The notes under the pieces are model-generated. The model had not been told where the DNA came from and ran no database searches. It saw nothing but the letters and a program-made list of their open reading frames with translations. The position numbers and the translations under genes are program-made. From Panaeolus papilionaceus (Eukaryota; Basidiomycota; Agaricomycetes; Agaricales), in the NCBI GenBank assembly GCA_015501605.1, contig JADNRZ010000002.1, positions 620,001-684,000 on the forward strand: a stretch of 64,000 bases of DNA, written 5' to 3'. Positions 1 to 10,653 of the stretch are shown one piece after another; the stretch's first letter is position 1; each line of letters begins with the position of its first letter.

Positions 1-44
1 GGTTTGAATCAGCTTGCGTAATGGTGGGCATGCGCAGACGGAGC

Positions 45-1308
45 TTACGATGCAAGGAATGAATTGGAGAACACTGCAAACAGATTCAGTAGACAATGGA
101 AGCGGAGGTCCAGGTGGACGTACAGCGCGCAAGGATAGTAAAGATTCCAATCCAGACAACTTGGAAATGAATTCAATGAGGTGTTTGGCATGGATGAGAT
201 GCTCAAGCTCACAATTATCCTTCATAGTAAGATACTGTAAACATGGTCATCATAAATCCATCTTGTAGGAACACATCTGCTTACACAAACTAAAAGTGCA
301 ATTGCACCCATACTAGCAGATTATGTGTCAGAAGAAGATCGTAACACAGGTTATTCGACAAACCTGGTCAAAAGACCCGTTTCTGAGGATGACCAGTGTG
401 AGCAAAAGCGAACATCGACAGAGAGGAATCAACAGGAATCACCGATTGACGATAACATAAGCTGCTTGATTAATTTCGATGTCCTTGGATATTTTGATAA
501 GCTCAGAGGAAGCGTATGCTAGTGGTTCATATTTCCTACCTTTGCAATCCAATTTCCTTCCATTTGTTGAGGTAATAGCAAAGCGAAGCAGCTAAAATGC
601 AGTCTCCACAAGCACCGACAACGACAATTGCCGTTATCAGCCATGACCAGCGGGCGATGTAGTCTTTGATGGTCAACTTGTGAAATGCGACAATTGCCAA
701 AGAAGTGCTCCCAAACCAACGTGCGAAGGCCAAAACCGTGCAGCACGATGGTACAAAGAGCCGACCTGAGAACCTGTAAACGCGGTATGCAAACCAACAC
801 TAACGATAATGTTCAATGACAACTGAGTATGCGAAAAAGGTTTGGATGTACCTGCTCAATTGGCCCGATAAACCCACTGAATAAAATGGCAGCATCAAGA
901 GAAACAGGTGGGACGACAAGGAGCTGAGGTCGGCCATACTGGGTCACTGTGATGATGTACAATGCATGGCAAACAGAGATTGTATGTCCCAGCTCCAGAA
1001 ACCTAGTTCAAGGTTATTAAGGTTATTCTGATGGCATTAATTGATATGCGCGTAGTACCAGACAATGGGGACCTGAAAAAAGATCAGAGAACCTTTGCGA
1101 TGACCTGAATACTTCTACTGACCAGGCATTTCAGGATCCACGGGTCGTTGGGGAACTTGTTCATATAAATGTAGACTTGTGCAGTGACAAGTCCAAATAG
1201 GAAGAGAGAAATCATAACCCCAATTTGGATAGCACCAAGGGTAGCGTTCGCGTCAAAGACCAGCATTGTCTGCTCATGAGCCTTCTGGTTGTGGGGGGTC
1301 ATATTCAT
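45..1308 (-). CDS. DUF6534-type multi-pass membrane protein, ten exons
   Basis: The predicted protein has about 261 residues and several hydrophobic segments. It carries family-like motifs, including YMNKFPNDPW after the first membrane segment, a VWFLELGHT-like block, YGRPQLLVVPPVSLDAAI, FAYRVYRFSGRLF, IVVVGACGDCILAASLCYY and LFSNSFLAS at the end. Exons are 1123-1308, 1059-1072, 852-1002, 540-799, 443-483, 364-382, 285-312, 213-234, 124-159 and 45-73. Introns are 50-60 nt except intron 4 (484-539, 56 nt), and all are GT-AG. The exons sum to 786 nt, exactly 262 codons. The ATG at 1308 opens the first hydrophobic exon. DUF6534 proteins are abundant in Agaricomycetes and have no assigned biochemical role. 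The gene is divergent from the Tra2-like gene. The family call is from recalled motif resemblance. Confidence 0.82.
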
Positions 1309-2001
1309 GGCATTGAAGAAGAACCAGGCGCTGCCCTAGAAAGATGATGAAGTTCCCGTGAATTACTTATACTCATTGGTAGACACGCGATGCTAGCGCG
1401 TTAGCATCCGAGCATCCGAAGTTACCACAAAACTAGTTTCTGGTTTCTAGAATGACGGCGCTGTGTAAAAAATCCGAATTCATTATGAAGTTGTACTTGT
1501 TTTAGCAAGATGGGACCCAAGGGCGCCTATTAATAGCTGGTAGTAGTCGGATATAAGTATTGGCGAGCTGCAATGAGAGAAAACCAACCACTGGCTACAG
1601 TATAGAGCAATAATCGTTTCGGCTATTGAGTCAAATGGAGACACTGTAAAAATAAAATGCTCCAGAGAATAGCTGAGGCCACTATAGTGTTGGAAGCCAA
1701 GTTAAAGAAAGGAAATTAATTTCAGGCTTCTCGCGACAGAACGGAATGTGTAAATGGATAATTCCATCGGTTATATTGTTGACCTGTGTGAGCTGTATAA
1801 CATGAATTGGATATATATCTGACACTAAAGTGTAGCAGATGAAGGTTAAGTCGTTGGAAAGGAAATCGAAATGAGTTTGTGGGAAGAGAGTGTTTGTTCT
1901 TGTTAGGGTTAGATGAATGCAAATATGGCGCCAGCATTCACTTGAACTTGAACTTACTCCACCACGAAGACCGACTTCGACTAAGACTTTCACTCGCAAC
2001 C
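1309..2001. other. Divergent intergenic region, no gene seen
   Basis: This stretch separates the start codons of the DUF6534 gene and the Tra2-like gene. The short open frames in it have no recognisable domain and no convincing splice structure. It presumably holds both promoters. Confidence 0.5.
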
Positions 2002-3379
2002 ATGGATGACGGTACGTCTTCAGCATCAGCCACGACGACGACAAGCTTCGCATAGCCTTTTTTGTTGTTGGGCAAGACTTCGACCAGTCCTCAGACCAGT
2101 CAAGCACCAGTTTCTTCAGCGTCCACTTCACACGGCCACGCCGCCTTGGTTTTCAAATTCTTTGTTGGCTCAAGGCCGACTTTCGGTACAACCAATTTCG
2201 AGACGGCAAAGCCAATGGATTCTGCTTTCATTTTGAAGGGATGGGAGCTTCGGTGCGCAGTTGTAGCCATTCCTCTGATGCATGAATGGCGGTGCACACC
2301 AACTTTGCGAGCTCTTTTCGCCCTCATGGCCTTCCTACTACTTCAGTTCGCGTGTCGCTTCATTCTCCTTCGCTCTCTCCAACTCAACTGCCTTGAAACA
2401 TCGACCTAACCGCTTCCTTCACCTCTTCAGCCTGGCAATCCCAAGATATTGCCCCCACAAGCAGTGGCATCAGCATCCCGACAGATGCGGGTCTGAATAA
2501 CGGCACTGCCATGAATACTGACGACCAAAACTGGAACGGCAACGGTCGTTCCCCAGGGCGCGACCGTGACCGCAATGGTGGTGACGCTCCTCGCCGGTCA
2601 AGCAGGAGCAGAAGTCCGGGGGCCTCTCGCGACAACGAAAGAAAGTTCGTGGAGACAATTCATTTGGCCTCGACCCTGTGCTGACGACACTACTCAGTCG
2701 CGAAAATAATAATCCTGGGAACAATCTTCATGTCTCCGGACTTAGCCACAAGATAGACACCCGTGATTTGGAAGCGGCATTCGTAAAAATAGGTCGAGTA
2801 AGAATAATTTATCTTTCTATTATTTGTCCCCGCACTGACTGCTTGATAGGTTAAAAAAGCTTCAGTTATGTATGACCCTCATTCTCGTGAATCTCGTGGC
2901 TTTGGCTTCGTTACGATGGAGAGTCCTGAGGAAGCCGAGGCTGCAATTGCCGCCCTCAATTCCACAGAATTAATGGGCAAGATAATCACTGTTGAGAAGG
3001 TAGACGACTAATGAGATACGTTTCACAAAGAATATCGTTTGACGCAACTTGACAGGCTCGCAGAGGTCGTGCACGCACTCCTACCCCAGGGAGATATTAC
3101 GGACCTCCTAAGAGAGGTGATAGTGGGTTTTATTCAGCTTTTAATACCTGGTTATTCTCAATGGTTCTATTTATAACAGCCGAGCGCCCGTATGACCCTA
3201 GGCCCTACGACTCTCGCTACTCGCGCGATTACGACGACCGTGGACCACGAGGTGGCCGCGGAGGGCGCTACTACGACGATTATCGTCGGGACGACAGGTA
3301 CCGAGACTATGACCGGGACCGTGATCGCGACCGCGACCGCGGTTATGGTCGTGATAGGTATGATGACCGAAGGCACTAA
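2002..3379 (+). CDS. Transformer-2-like RRM/RS splicing regulator
   Basis: A single RRM lies between an N-terminal Arg/Ser-Asp region and a C-terminal Gly/Arg/Asp/Tyr-rich tail. RNP2 reads LHVSGLS and RNP1 reads RGFGFVTM. The tail has RGGRGGRYYDDYRRDDR followed by alternating Arg-Asp dipeptides. This order (RS, RRM, RS/RGG-like tail) is that of Tra2-type SR-related proteins, which bind pre-mRNA and recruit splicing factors in the nucleus. Exons are 2002-2011, 2431-2644, 2698-2797, 2850-2999, 3056-3116 and 3180-3379, 735 nt in total (244 aa). The first exon has only ten coding bases and is followed by a 419-nt intron, long for this window. Such an intron could carry regulated splicing, but that is an inference. 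SR-like or cold-inducible RRM proteins are the alternative. Confidence 0.85.
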
Positions 3380-3749
3380 ATTTTCTTGTCTACTCAGCTA
3401 TGCACGATATTTCTGTCTATTATGGTCCCTTATTTGAGGTTCTTAATACTTGTGGACTGTTCTGTAACTGTATATACTCTGCCAGCCTGAGTATGTTTTA
3501 TATAAAAGTGTCAGCTTTCTATATTGCTTTGAATATCCAAAAGACGATCCTAAGTGAAAAGACAAGGAACCTCAAGAAAATAAATTGAGCCTGATGCTCC
3601 ATTGTGTTGATGCTTTTGGAAACCTAACCCTCGTTTAACCTTAACCTCCACTCGTCACCAATTATTTGGCATTATTCTGTCTTGGATTCAACGTGATGCC
3701 TTTACTTGCTCGTTGTGGTTGATAATTACAGCAAATGTGCTGCTGATCC
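3380..3749. other. Intergenic, 3' UTR and promoter only
   Basis: A/T-rich sequence follows the Tra2-like stop codon and includes an AATAAA-like element near 3579 (gaaaataaattg). No gene is seen. Confidence 0.4.
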
Positions 3750-4981
3750 ATGACTAACTATCGCGTCTTCCTAGGAGCCCCTACGAGGGCTGAGCTCACC
3801 AATGAAGCGACTTCTTATCGTTGGATAACCACTTCCTCGCGCGATGCCATAACTATTCCAAGGACTCGAACTCTTCCTCTATCCCAACCCATATATCTCC
3901 CTACAGCGACTCTGGAAGCTGCGAGTGCTAGGATATCCCTGATTTATAAGGATATTGTTTTCAAAGATGATTCGGTTGAAGGTGACTTGGACCTTTCCGA
4001 GGATGTGTCAGAAGAGCAACAAGTAGAAGCATCTGTTCTGGCACCCTTTAGAGGAGGTAAGCTGTAAATTACACATACTTGATATCCTAATCAACCACAT
4101 TTGTAGAGCAGACTACTTTATATACTTGGCCACCCACGGGTGAGGATGGCATGAAGACGAATCCCCTTGACAAGACAAACAACCTGAGGCTCACCAACAA
4201 CATTACCGCAAACATAACAATGGATACAACTGGAAACACAGACCCCTCATTTTTCAAATCACTATACAACACCAAGTCTTTTTCCTCGGAAGAGGGAGGA
4301 GATAGCATTGAATACCCGCGCCACGACAATAACCAGACTGGAGTGGAGACACAGTTTGAAACGCAAGAATCTCAGTCCTTTGGAAACTACTCTGACGCGT
4401 CGTCTATTGGAAGGTTTCCAGCTTATCATTTCAGCCTCCACCGCATCACTTCATTGAGCCAACTGTCCGCTAGCGGGTTCAAAGGCTCAAGGAAGATCAA
4501 TGTTTTACTGGCTGTTTTGGAGGTGGAAGGGCCAGATACTATCAGGATCAAGAAAGGAGTCGATGCTGGGCGTGAAGTGTCTATTTTGAAGCTAATTCTA
4601 GGGGACGACGCTGGACAGGTGTGCAAGTTAACGGCTTGGAGGGATGTGGCTGAGAATTGGGGTGGATCAGTCAAGAGTATTGGCACCAAGCGAGGTGACG
4701 TTGTTCACATTGAGAGTAGGCTTAATCTTACTTTTCTTTCTCTCCCTGTGTTTGCTCACCCGTTTTCAGATGTCACAGTGACCTGTGCTCCCCCTGCTTC
4801 AATGACTTTGACGGCTTCCCCTTCTCTACAATCTCAACTGACGATATGTTATCGCACGATGCCATACACCCACGAAGATGGCCACCTACGTCCAGATTTG
4901 CGTCTGGGAGAGGGTGAACCAACTATCCGTCGCGTCTCTATGATTGTTCAATGGTTTGAGCGCATGGCTGGGCTTATTTGA
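3750..4981 (+). CDS. Putative OB-fold nucleic-acid-binding protein
   Basis: Three exons (3750-4056, 4107-4715, 4770-4981) give 375 aa. The third intron call rests on the CAG acceptor at 4769; it is 54 nt and also open in frame, so retention would still yield a protein. The N-terminal half is Ser/Thr/Asn-rich and probably disordered. From about residue 200 a beta-rich block begins with KINVLLAVLEVEGPDTIRIK, continues with a KLILGDDAGQVCKLTAWRDV strand pair and then GDVVHIENVTV. This resembles the first strands of an OB fold such as those of RPA1, MEIOB or the shieldin subunit SHLD2. The protein could act on single-stranded DNA in repair or meiosis, but no family was firmly recognised. Confidence 0.55.
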
Positions 4982-5158
4982 GCGTGGATGCCTCCTCAAA
5001 TTCCAGGTTGCCTTGATCATATTGATAACAAATTTGAATCTTACATCACCACCTATGTAAATATAATCCATAGGTTTATACCCAAGAAATACCCTGCGTA
5101 ATCAAGTTCTGGGGTCATCAGGATTATCATGGTAAGTACACACCAGATGTTTCATACA

Positions 5159-5431
5159 TTAAGCAGTGATCTGAAGCTCCGGGGGATTAGCACTGACAAG
5201 TTGCCCAGATTTCAAAGACGGGGGAGATGAATCTGCAGGGTCCACACCAGGTAGCCCAAGTCGATGACAACGGGCTTGTCTCCGTTAATCTAGCAAGGGA
5301 TGCGTCAGTGCGGTTCTGAACGGCAGAGAGCTTTCGTTTTCGATCGTTTCCTCGTCATGCTGATGAAATGAGAGAATGGGACCTACGACTTGATAAAATT
5401 ACTCAAGGAACTTGATTTCAGTGGCCGTCAT
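5159..5431 (-). pseudogene. Decayed thioredoxin copy
   Basis: The first exon matches the neighbouring thioredoxins (MTATEIKFLE) but then has an in-frame TAA at 5399-5401, where the intact copy at 6139 has a Val codon. The second exon begins INGDKPVVID, as in the intact copy. It has lost two bases near 5258, which puts the ATWCGPC segment out of frame. The middle of the domain, between the ISPVFE-equivalent and the GQLVSA-equivalent, is deleted, and a short end ELQITA remains. It cannot encode thioredoxin and is best read as the oldest member of a tandem array. Confidence 0.85.
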
Positions 5432-5582
5432 GGTCGTAAACCTCGAGATCAGTGATTTGCTAGCCGTTCTAGCTTCAACCATTTGAATGCTTATTTGATT
5501 TGCGCGTAACTACCTCTTCCAATTTGTCCTCGTTATGGACGACAATAGCTTACATTGACACCACCTATACGATTATAGAATC

Positions 5583-6139
5583 TTAGGATTTTATCAACCC
5601 CTTACCCTTCGTGACCAACTCCTGCGATCATAATCATTGTAAGTAAGTGAGGTCAAATGTTCTATAAAGCGAGCACTGACCAGAAGCTTCGTGGGGGCAG
5701 CACCGACAAGCTCACCGACTTTGTCTCCCTTGTGGAACAGCATGAAGGTGGGCATCTGTATTCGCTTAGTCTCATCATACTCAAGACAGCCAAGAGAAAT
5801 GTACTTACAGCCTTTACACCAACTTCCTGGGCGATATCCTGTTGGGTGTCCACATCAACCTTGTAGAAGTCGATCTCGGTGGTTTCGCTAGAGAATTTCT
5901 CGAAGATGGGGGAGATAACTCTGCAGGGTCCACACCAAGTAGCCCAAAGGTCGATGACAGCAGGCTTGTCTCCGTTAATCTAAGTAAGGAGGTGATCAGA
6001 GATATTCTTCGCATCACAGGGCACTTTCGTTTCGCTCGATTCCCAGCGATGCAGGGAACGATCAGCGTGATAAGATGAAATAAACAGGACTTACGATCTG
6101 ACGGAATTCCACGAGGGACTTGATTTCGGTAACGGGCAT
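5583..6139 (-). CDS. Thioredoxin, copy A
   Basis: Four exons (6095-6139, 5809-5979, 5681-5755, 5583-5621) give 109 aa, the usual length of a cytosolic thioredoxin. The active site reads [15 protein letters not shown] and the cis-Pro loop MPTF are in their expected order, and the C-terminus is helical (ELVTKGKGLIKS). There is no signal or transit peptide. The protein would reduce disulfides in ribonucleotide reductase, peroxiredoxins and similar targets, using thioredoxin reductase and NADPH. Exon 4 depends on a GTCAGT donor and a CGCAG acceptor. Without that splice the tail would be 27 unrelated residues. It is a tandem paralog of the gene at 6759-7259, with identical intron positions. Confidence 0.92.
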
Positions 6140-6758
6140 GATGGAATAGAGATAGAGGTACGAGGTCAAAGGGAACTAAACTGATGGTGGAGGGAGATAA
6201 AGATTGTGGGGAATAGCTTCTAGGCTTGGAACTTATATGAGCGAATGCTTGTTAGCTTAACACCATCGTCGCTTGATATAGTCATAATCACTCAATCTTA
6301 GTCATTCCATCCGGTGACTTTTACATTCATCGTTTACTCTTTTCTGGTTCATTCTGTCGGAGTGGGCCGTGGCTGTGGGCTTTATAAGTTACTCCGTGTA
6401 TGACACGGTTGAATTCTGCATGTGGTGATGTTACCAACAATCCAAGTTCGGTGCTCGGTGTCGGCTTCATCTCCTCATTTGGCCCCACGATAGCATCATT
6501 CCAGCAGATAGGCTTAGATTATCGAGGAACATGGGAAATTTGGGTTGGGTCGTATGTCCAAGCTGCTTGTCACGCGTTAGCTATCAAAAATCTCAACGAG
6601 GATGACGTTTGTTCATTGAATGGCCAGTTCAGTGTATTGAAACCTTAAAATACATTAATCATTCATTCTACGTATAATGTCGAGGAAAGTGACCGTTCGT
6701 CCACAGACTCTATGGATAGTAATTGCGAATAAGGATCCGGGCATGCAGTTAACCGGGA
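6140..6758. other. Intergenic between thioredoxin copies
   Basis: This is the promoter side of copy A and the 3' side of copy C. A short plus-strand open frame at 6400-6648 has no recognisable domain and was not called. Confidence 0.4.
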
Positions 6759-7259
6759 TCATGCAACAAGAGAGCTGGCTTTTGTAACAAGGGCCTACCG
6801 CGAACAAATTAGTACCTAGTACCTAGTCAAATACAGGCAATGCAAGAACTCTTACCTCAACAGCTTGTGGTTGAGCGCCGACAACATCGCCCTTCTTCTC
6901 ACCACCTTGGTATAGAACAAAGGTTGGCATCTACAGTAGTCGCCATTCCGAATTAGAGCTCTATGGGTATTGAGACATATAGATCACATACCGCCCTGAC
7001 GCCGACTTCTTGTGCAATCTCGGCCTGTTCATCAACATCGACCTTGTAAAACTCTACGTTGGAGAACTTCTCGGAGAACTTCTCAAAGATAGGTGAAATG
7101 ACTCTGCATGGTCCACACCATGTCGCCCAGAAATCGATAACGACGGGCTTTCCGCTCTTGATCTAATTTCCGGTGTTCAGTCTATGCTAATTTTTCATTG
7201 ACTGGTGTACTTACAACAGTGTGGAACTGAGCGAGGGAGGTGATGGGAGTGACAGTCAT
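6759..7259 (-). CDS. Thioredoxin, copy C
   Basis: Four exons (7215-7259, 6992-7162, 6856-6930, 6759-6794) give 108 aa. The first three exons are exactly as long as those of copy A (45, 171 and 75 nt), showing recent tandem duplication. The active site is WATWCGPC. The FYKVDVD strand and the MPTF cis-Pro loop are present, and the C-terminus is [11 protein letters not shown]. The role is that of a general cytosolic disulfide reductase. A TATA-like element lies about 80 bp upstream. Every catalytic feature is intact, so both A and C should be functional. Confidence 0.93.
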
Positions 7260-7339
7260 GACGAGCTGAGGAATGTGAACAGACAATGAAGGTTGAAAGA
7301 TAAAGATTGTTTTGAATGTCTAATCCTGAGCGGATGCCG

Positions 7340-7346
7340 TTTTATA
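7340..7346 (-). promoter_or_regulatory. TATA box of thioredoxin copy C
   Basis: TATAAAA on the minus strand, about 80 bp before the start codon at 7259. Position and sequence fit a core promoter. Confidence 0.5.
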
Positions 7347-9483
7347 TGGTCCCCGACGCGACTTTGATTGGTGATCATTCACGTGAACTCGGCTGTGCTC
7401 GTGATCGTGCTGACGCATCGCCAAAGTCATTTCGACCACTGTGCTCGATAATAACACGGCGGCGATGACAGGGAGATGACCGACGAAATTGAATGACCCG
7501 GAGTATTTAGTACGAGTTCTTTCGAGAACGCTCCATAGCGTCAGAGCGATAACCAATGGTGTGTTAATCATGTCACCAATGTCTTGAAGGTTCGAATCTA
7601 ATGGATTCGAATGATTTCAACCAAGCGGTACCCATCAAGTTTAATATGACTTCAGACGATTTACTCATATATGCAGTTTAATACGTCAAATTGTATAGAA
7701 TCCGTAGCTCTACATGTTTGCCTACCATATCCATTCAGGTGGTGGGATATCGTCCCTCGAATCGAATCGAACTAGTACAGAGTCACGGTTCAGGTGATCT
7801 TCCTTCCATTACCTCGAGGAAAGGCCTTGCCGACGGTCTTGCGGACATAGTATCTGTCACGCAACTAAAAGTCTTTTTGAGCTGTGTACGTCTGTCTGAT
7901 GCATGTAAAGCTTAAAGGTTTTCATTGATTTAATGAAATACGGGCGAGCGGTGCGTCGCGTGGTGGCATCGAACTCAAAATTCAAGGGGGCGGTGCGTAT
8001 GCCTGCTCATGCGAAGCGAAGGACCAGCTCATACCTTGGCACGCGAATTTGACAGCGACAGGTCCTTTCGGTTACTCTACACGCTTCGGCGTGTAAAATC
8101 CTGTCAGCGAATGGTGTTGAGACTCGGATTTAATATACATATGTATATGCGACTTATTACAATCGGCGAACGCGTCTGGGGTAAAAAAGGCGCGTCATGC
8201 ATGTACATACATGATCAGGAATCAAGATATCTTCCCAAAGACAGACTTACTGAGAGTGCATGAGCTCTCAGAAACCATCTCTCTAACCAAGTATCGGAGC
8301 ATAAACATGGGTACCAAGTGACGGGTAGCATGATTCGAAAAACACAGACACCGGCTTTTTAGCTTCTACGTCAGTTATTAATCGGTCGAGCGTTGCGATG
8401 TTCGGATGTAAGGAATAAGATTTTCGAGACCATAATCGCATCATGGATCGAAGGTCCAAGGACGCGGATTTGTCGATCTTATCACCGGTAAACAGAATAT
8501 CAGTCACCTTCGACCCGCTGTTAATCTTATCTACACATACCATGCGCTAAACTGCACGAAACCTCGCACCGACTGTGGACCTCTGCGCTCTGCAGATTGA
8601 CATGTGGCTTCTTGAGATTAATTCATCCACCTGCCAAGTACAACTGCGCTTACACAGGGCGCGAGGATGGAGGCATGGAGTAGCGGACGCAGGTTTAAGT
8701 GTAAAGTGACTAGGAAGGAACTAACGCAGCGCTGTCGATCCGCTCCTCCATTGTCGTTGATCGCGAACGAAACCGAGATCGTCAGCAAAGATTTTGTGAC
8801 CATCTTCTTCTTGCGCGTATCAGCTGACTGTGATCGAATTTGGGCAGTAATTAGTTTCAGGGGGCGGGGGCACAGTTCCGACTTCGATTCGTGTTTGGCC
8901 CTTTTGGTCGATGGTGAAGGCGCGAAAGTGATCGTCCAATCAGAGTAACATCAGGGAGGTTGTGTGGCGAAACAAGCGAGGCAAACACGAGCTTATGAGA
9001 GTTTATTGGGTAGTTGATCAAACTGTAACAAATTGCACCACTGATGCCGAGTTACTGTCGAATCCATTTAAAGTTCATTCTAGTAGGTGGTGTCAGTCCC
9101 ATTTGGGAATGTGGCGCATCATTAGCGCATCCTAAAAATAGACGACATCAGCGCAAATTGCCCTCGATATTCTTCCCAACTCCGAGTCGTCCTCAAGCAA
9201 GAGAGTGATTTAATTCGAGAAAAAATAAAGTTGTTGTATAGAGCACGTGTATTGCATACAGATAAAAGTAATAGATAATTGGTAAAATGACTAGTACATT
9301 TATACATTTCTTGGATTTCTTTATAGTTTGGTCTTTCGTCGTAACATTGATTCCAGTAGTCTTTGTACTATTCTTGATTGACCCATGCACCTGAGACGGC
9401 TCGCCCGTGGCGATCGCTCCCCCTCAGGCCCGAGAACCTTGTCCTCGTTTAGGGTCACATCTTTCTTTCTTTCTGTTTTCCAT
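7347..9483. other. Intergenic, no convincing gene
   Basis: Only short open frames occur here, the longest at 8283-8543 (-) and 8667-8948 (+). None has a recognisable motif or an arrangement of splice sites joining it to another. The sequence may hold 3' UTR of the C2H2 gene at its right edge. Confidence 0.4.
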
Positions 9484-10311
9484 TCACACTGTATGTTGCA
9501 TGACAGCTGCATATGTGTCCTGGGATACGACCGAGTGTACTTTGATCGTAATGATCAAAGACAAGAGGTCCATTCTGAGTTCGTCCATATTCGCGGCCCC
9601 GCATTTATTGCTAAGGACATGCTGAGTCATACCACTCAAAAGTGCGAAGCGTGCATCGCACAGATCGCGGTTCGGACAAACGAAGAGTTTATCAACATGA
9701 TTGTTATTAAAGTGCGTAATGATTTCATTATGACTTCGAGTAATTCGAGCGCAAGTAATGCACTCGTAGATAATTCCGTTGTTCCAGTCGCATACACTGC
9801 GTATTGGGACAATGGGTTGGTTATAGTCGTGGGGACAACTAAAGGTATGACGCTGGTCGTATTGCAATGCAAGCGTGTGGACGTCTGCGCAGTCTATACC
9901 AGACTTGCATGCACCGCTCTCCCAATGCAAGACGAGAGCAGCGTGCGAGACAAAGCTCTCGCCGCACTGTCGCAGCCCACACGCAACGTCTTGCTCGGTA
10001 TGAGTCAAAGACATCTTATGATGGTGCAAGCCACTTGCAGTGTCAAAATCAATCTCACACTCAGCGCAGTAGTGGTGGTCCACAGACCGGCTGTGATGGC
10101 GACTCAGGCCAATCGCAGTGTCAAAGATGAGGTTGCACTTTGTGCAGTACGACTCAGAGTGTACTGATAGGGCGTGCTTATTAAGCAGACCCTTGCCACG
10201 GAAGTGCTTCTCGCACAAATGGCAGTATGGATGGGACGGGATGTCCCTCCAATGTTGAGTGCGCGCTTTGCGAGAGCTAAACTCTTTGCGACAGCAGCGA
10301 CACCAATACAT
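9484..10311 (-). CDS. C2H2 zinc-finger protein ZF1
   Basis: A single exon encodes 275 aa. About seven C2H2-like fingers can be read. The first is CRCC then HWRDIPSH, the next CHLC then HALSVH, then CTKC, CAEC and a C-x4-C finger with the motif FVSHAALVLHWESGACKSGI. After a spacer come CITC and a last C-x4-C finger ending HVLSNKC. The AALVLH-ESG-C-SGI block recurs in all five paralogs in this window. Such proteins are probably nuclear and DNA- or RNA-binding, but the target is unknown. It belongs to the group with ZF3 and ZF4. Confidence 0.8.
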   Translation of the reverse strand: MYWCRCCRKEFSSRKARTQHWRDIPSHPYCHLCEKHFRGKGLLNKHALSVHSESYCTKCNLIFDTAIGLSRHHSRSVDHHYCAECEIDFDTASGLHHHKMSLTHTEQDVACGLRQCGESFVSHAALVLHWESGACKSGIDCADVHTLALQYDQRHTFSCPHDYNQPIVPIRSVCDWNNGIIYECITCARITRSHNEIITHFNNNHVDKLFVCPNRDLCDARFALLSGMTQHVLSNKCGAANMDELRMDLLSLIITIKVHSVVSQDTYAAVMQHTV

Positions 10312-10653
10312 TGTTATGACTAAAAAACAACATGAATAAGCCTTATGAAAACAGGGGATATGAATACACGAACGATATGTTCGGTTTCTGGGTGCTGGCC
10401 TTGAACTTTATTGACCGTGTTGGATGTACAGGTGCAAGAAGCGTGAGGGGGTGACGAATAATCGATCTGTCTTATATACAGACCTCATAACAATTAGAAG
10501 TCCGCAGAAATTCCGACATCTATCTCAAGGTCATAACCCGGGTGATGTTGACCGGAGACCTTCCGAAGAAGGTCGACCGCCTGACAGTGAGAAATTCCGA
10601 CGTTAGACTAGTGGAAGCAGTGTATACAATACAATCCTAGAGGTAGAGTGATG
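10312..10653. other. Short intergenic region
   Basis: The promoter side of ZF1 and the 3' side of the CorA-like gene. No gene is seen. Confidence 0.4.

Noticed and set aside
7585..7605. A tRNA T-arm-like GGTTCGAATCT
   Set aside because: The surrounding bases do not form an acceptor stem or anticodon arm.
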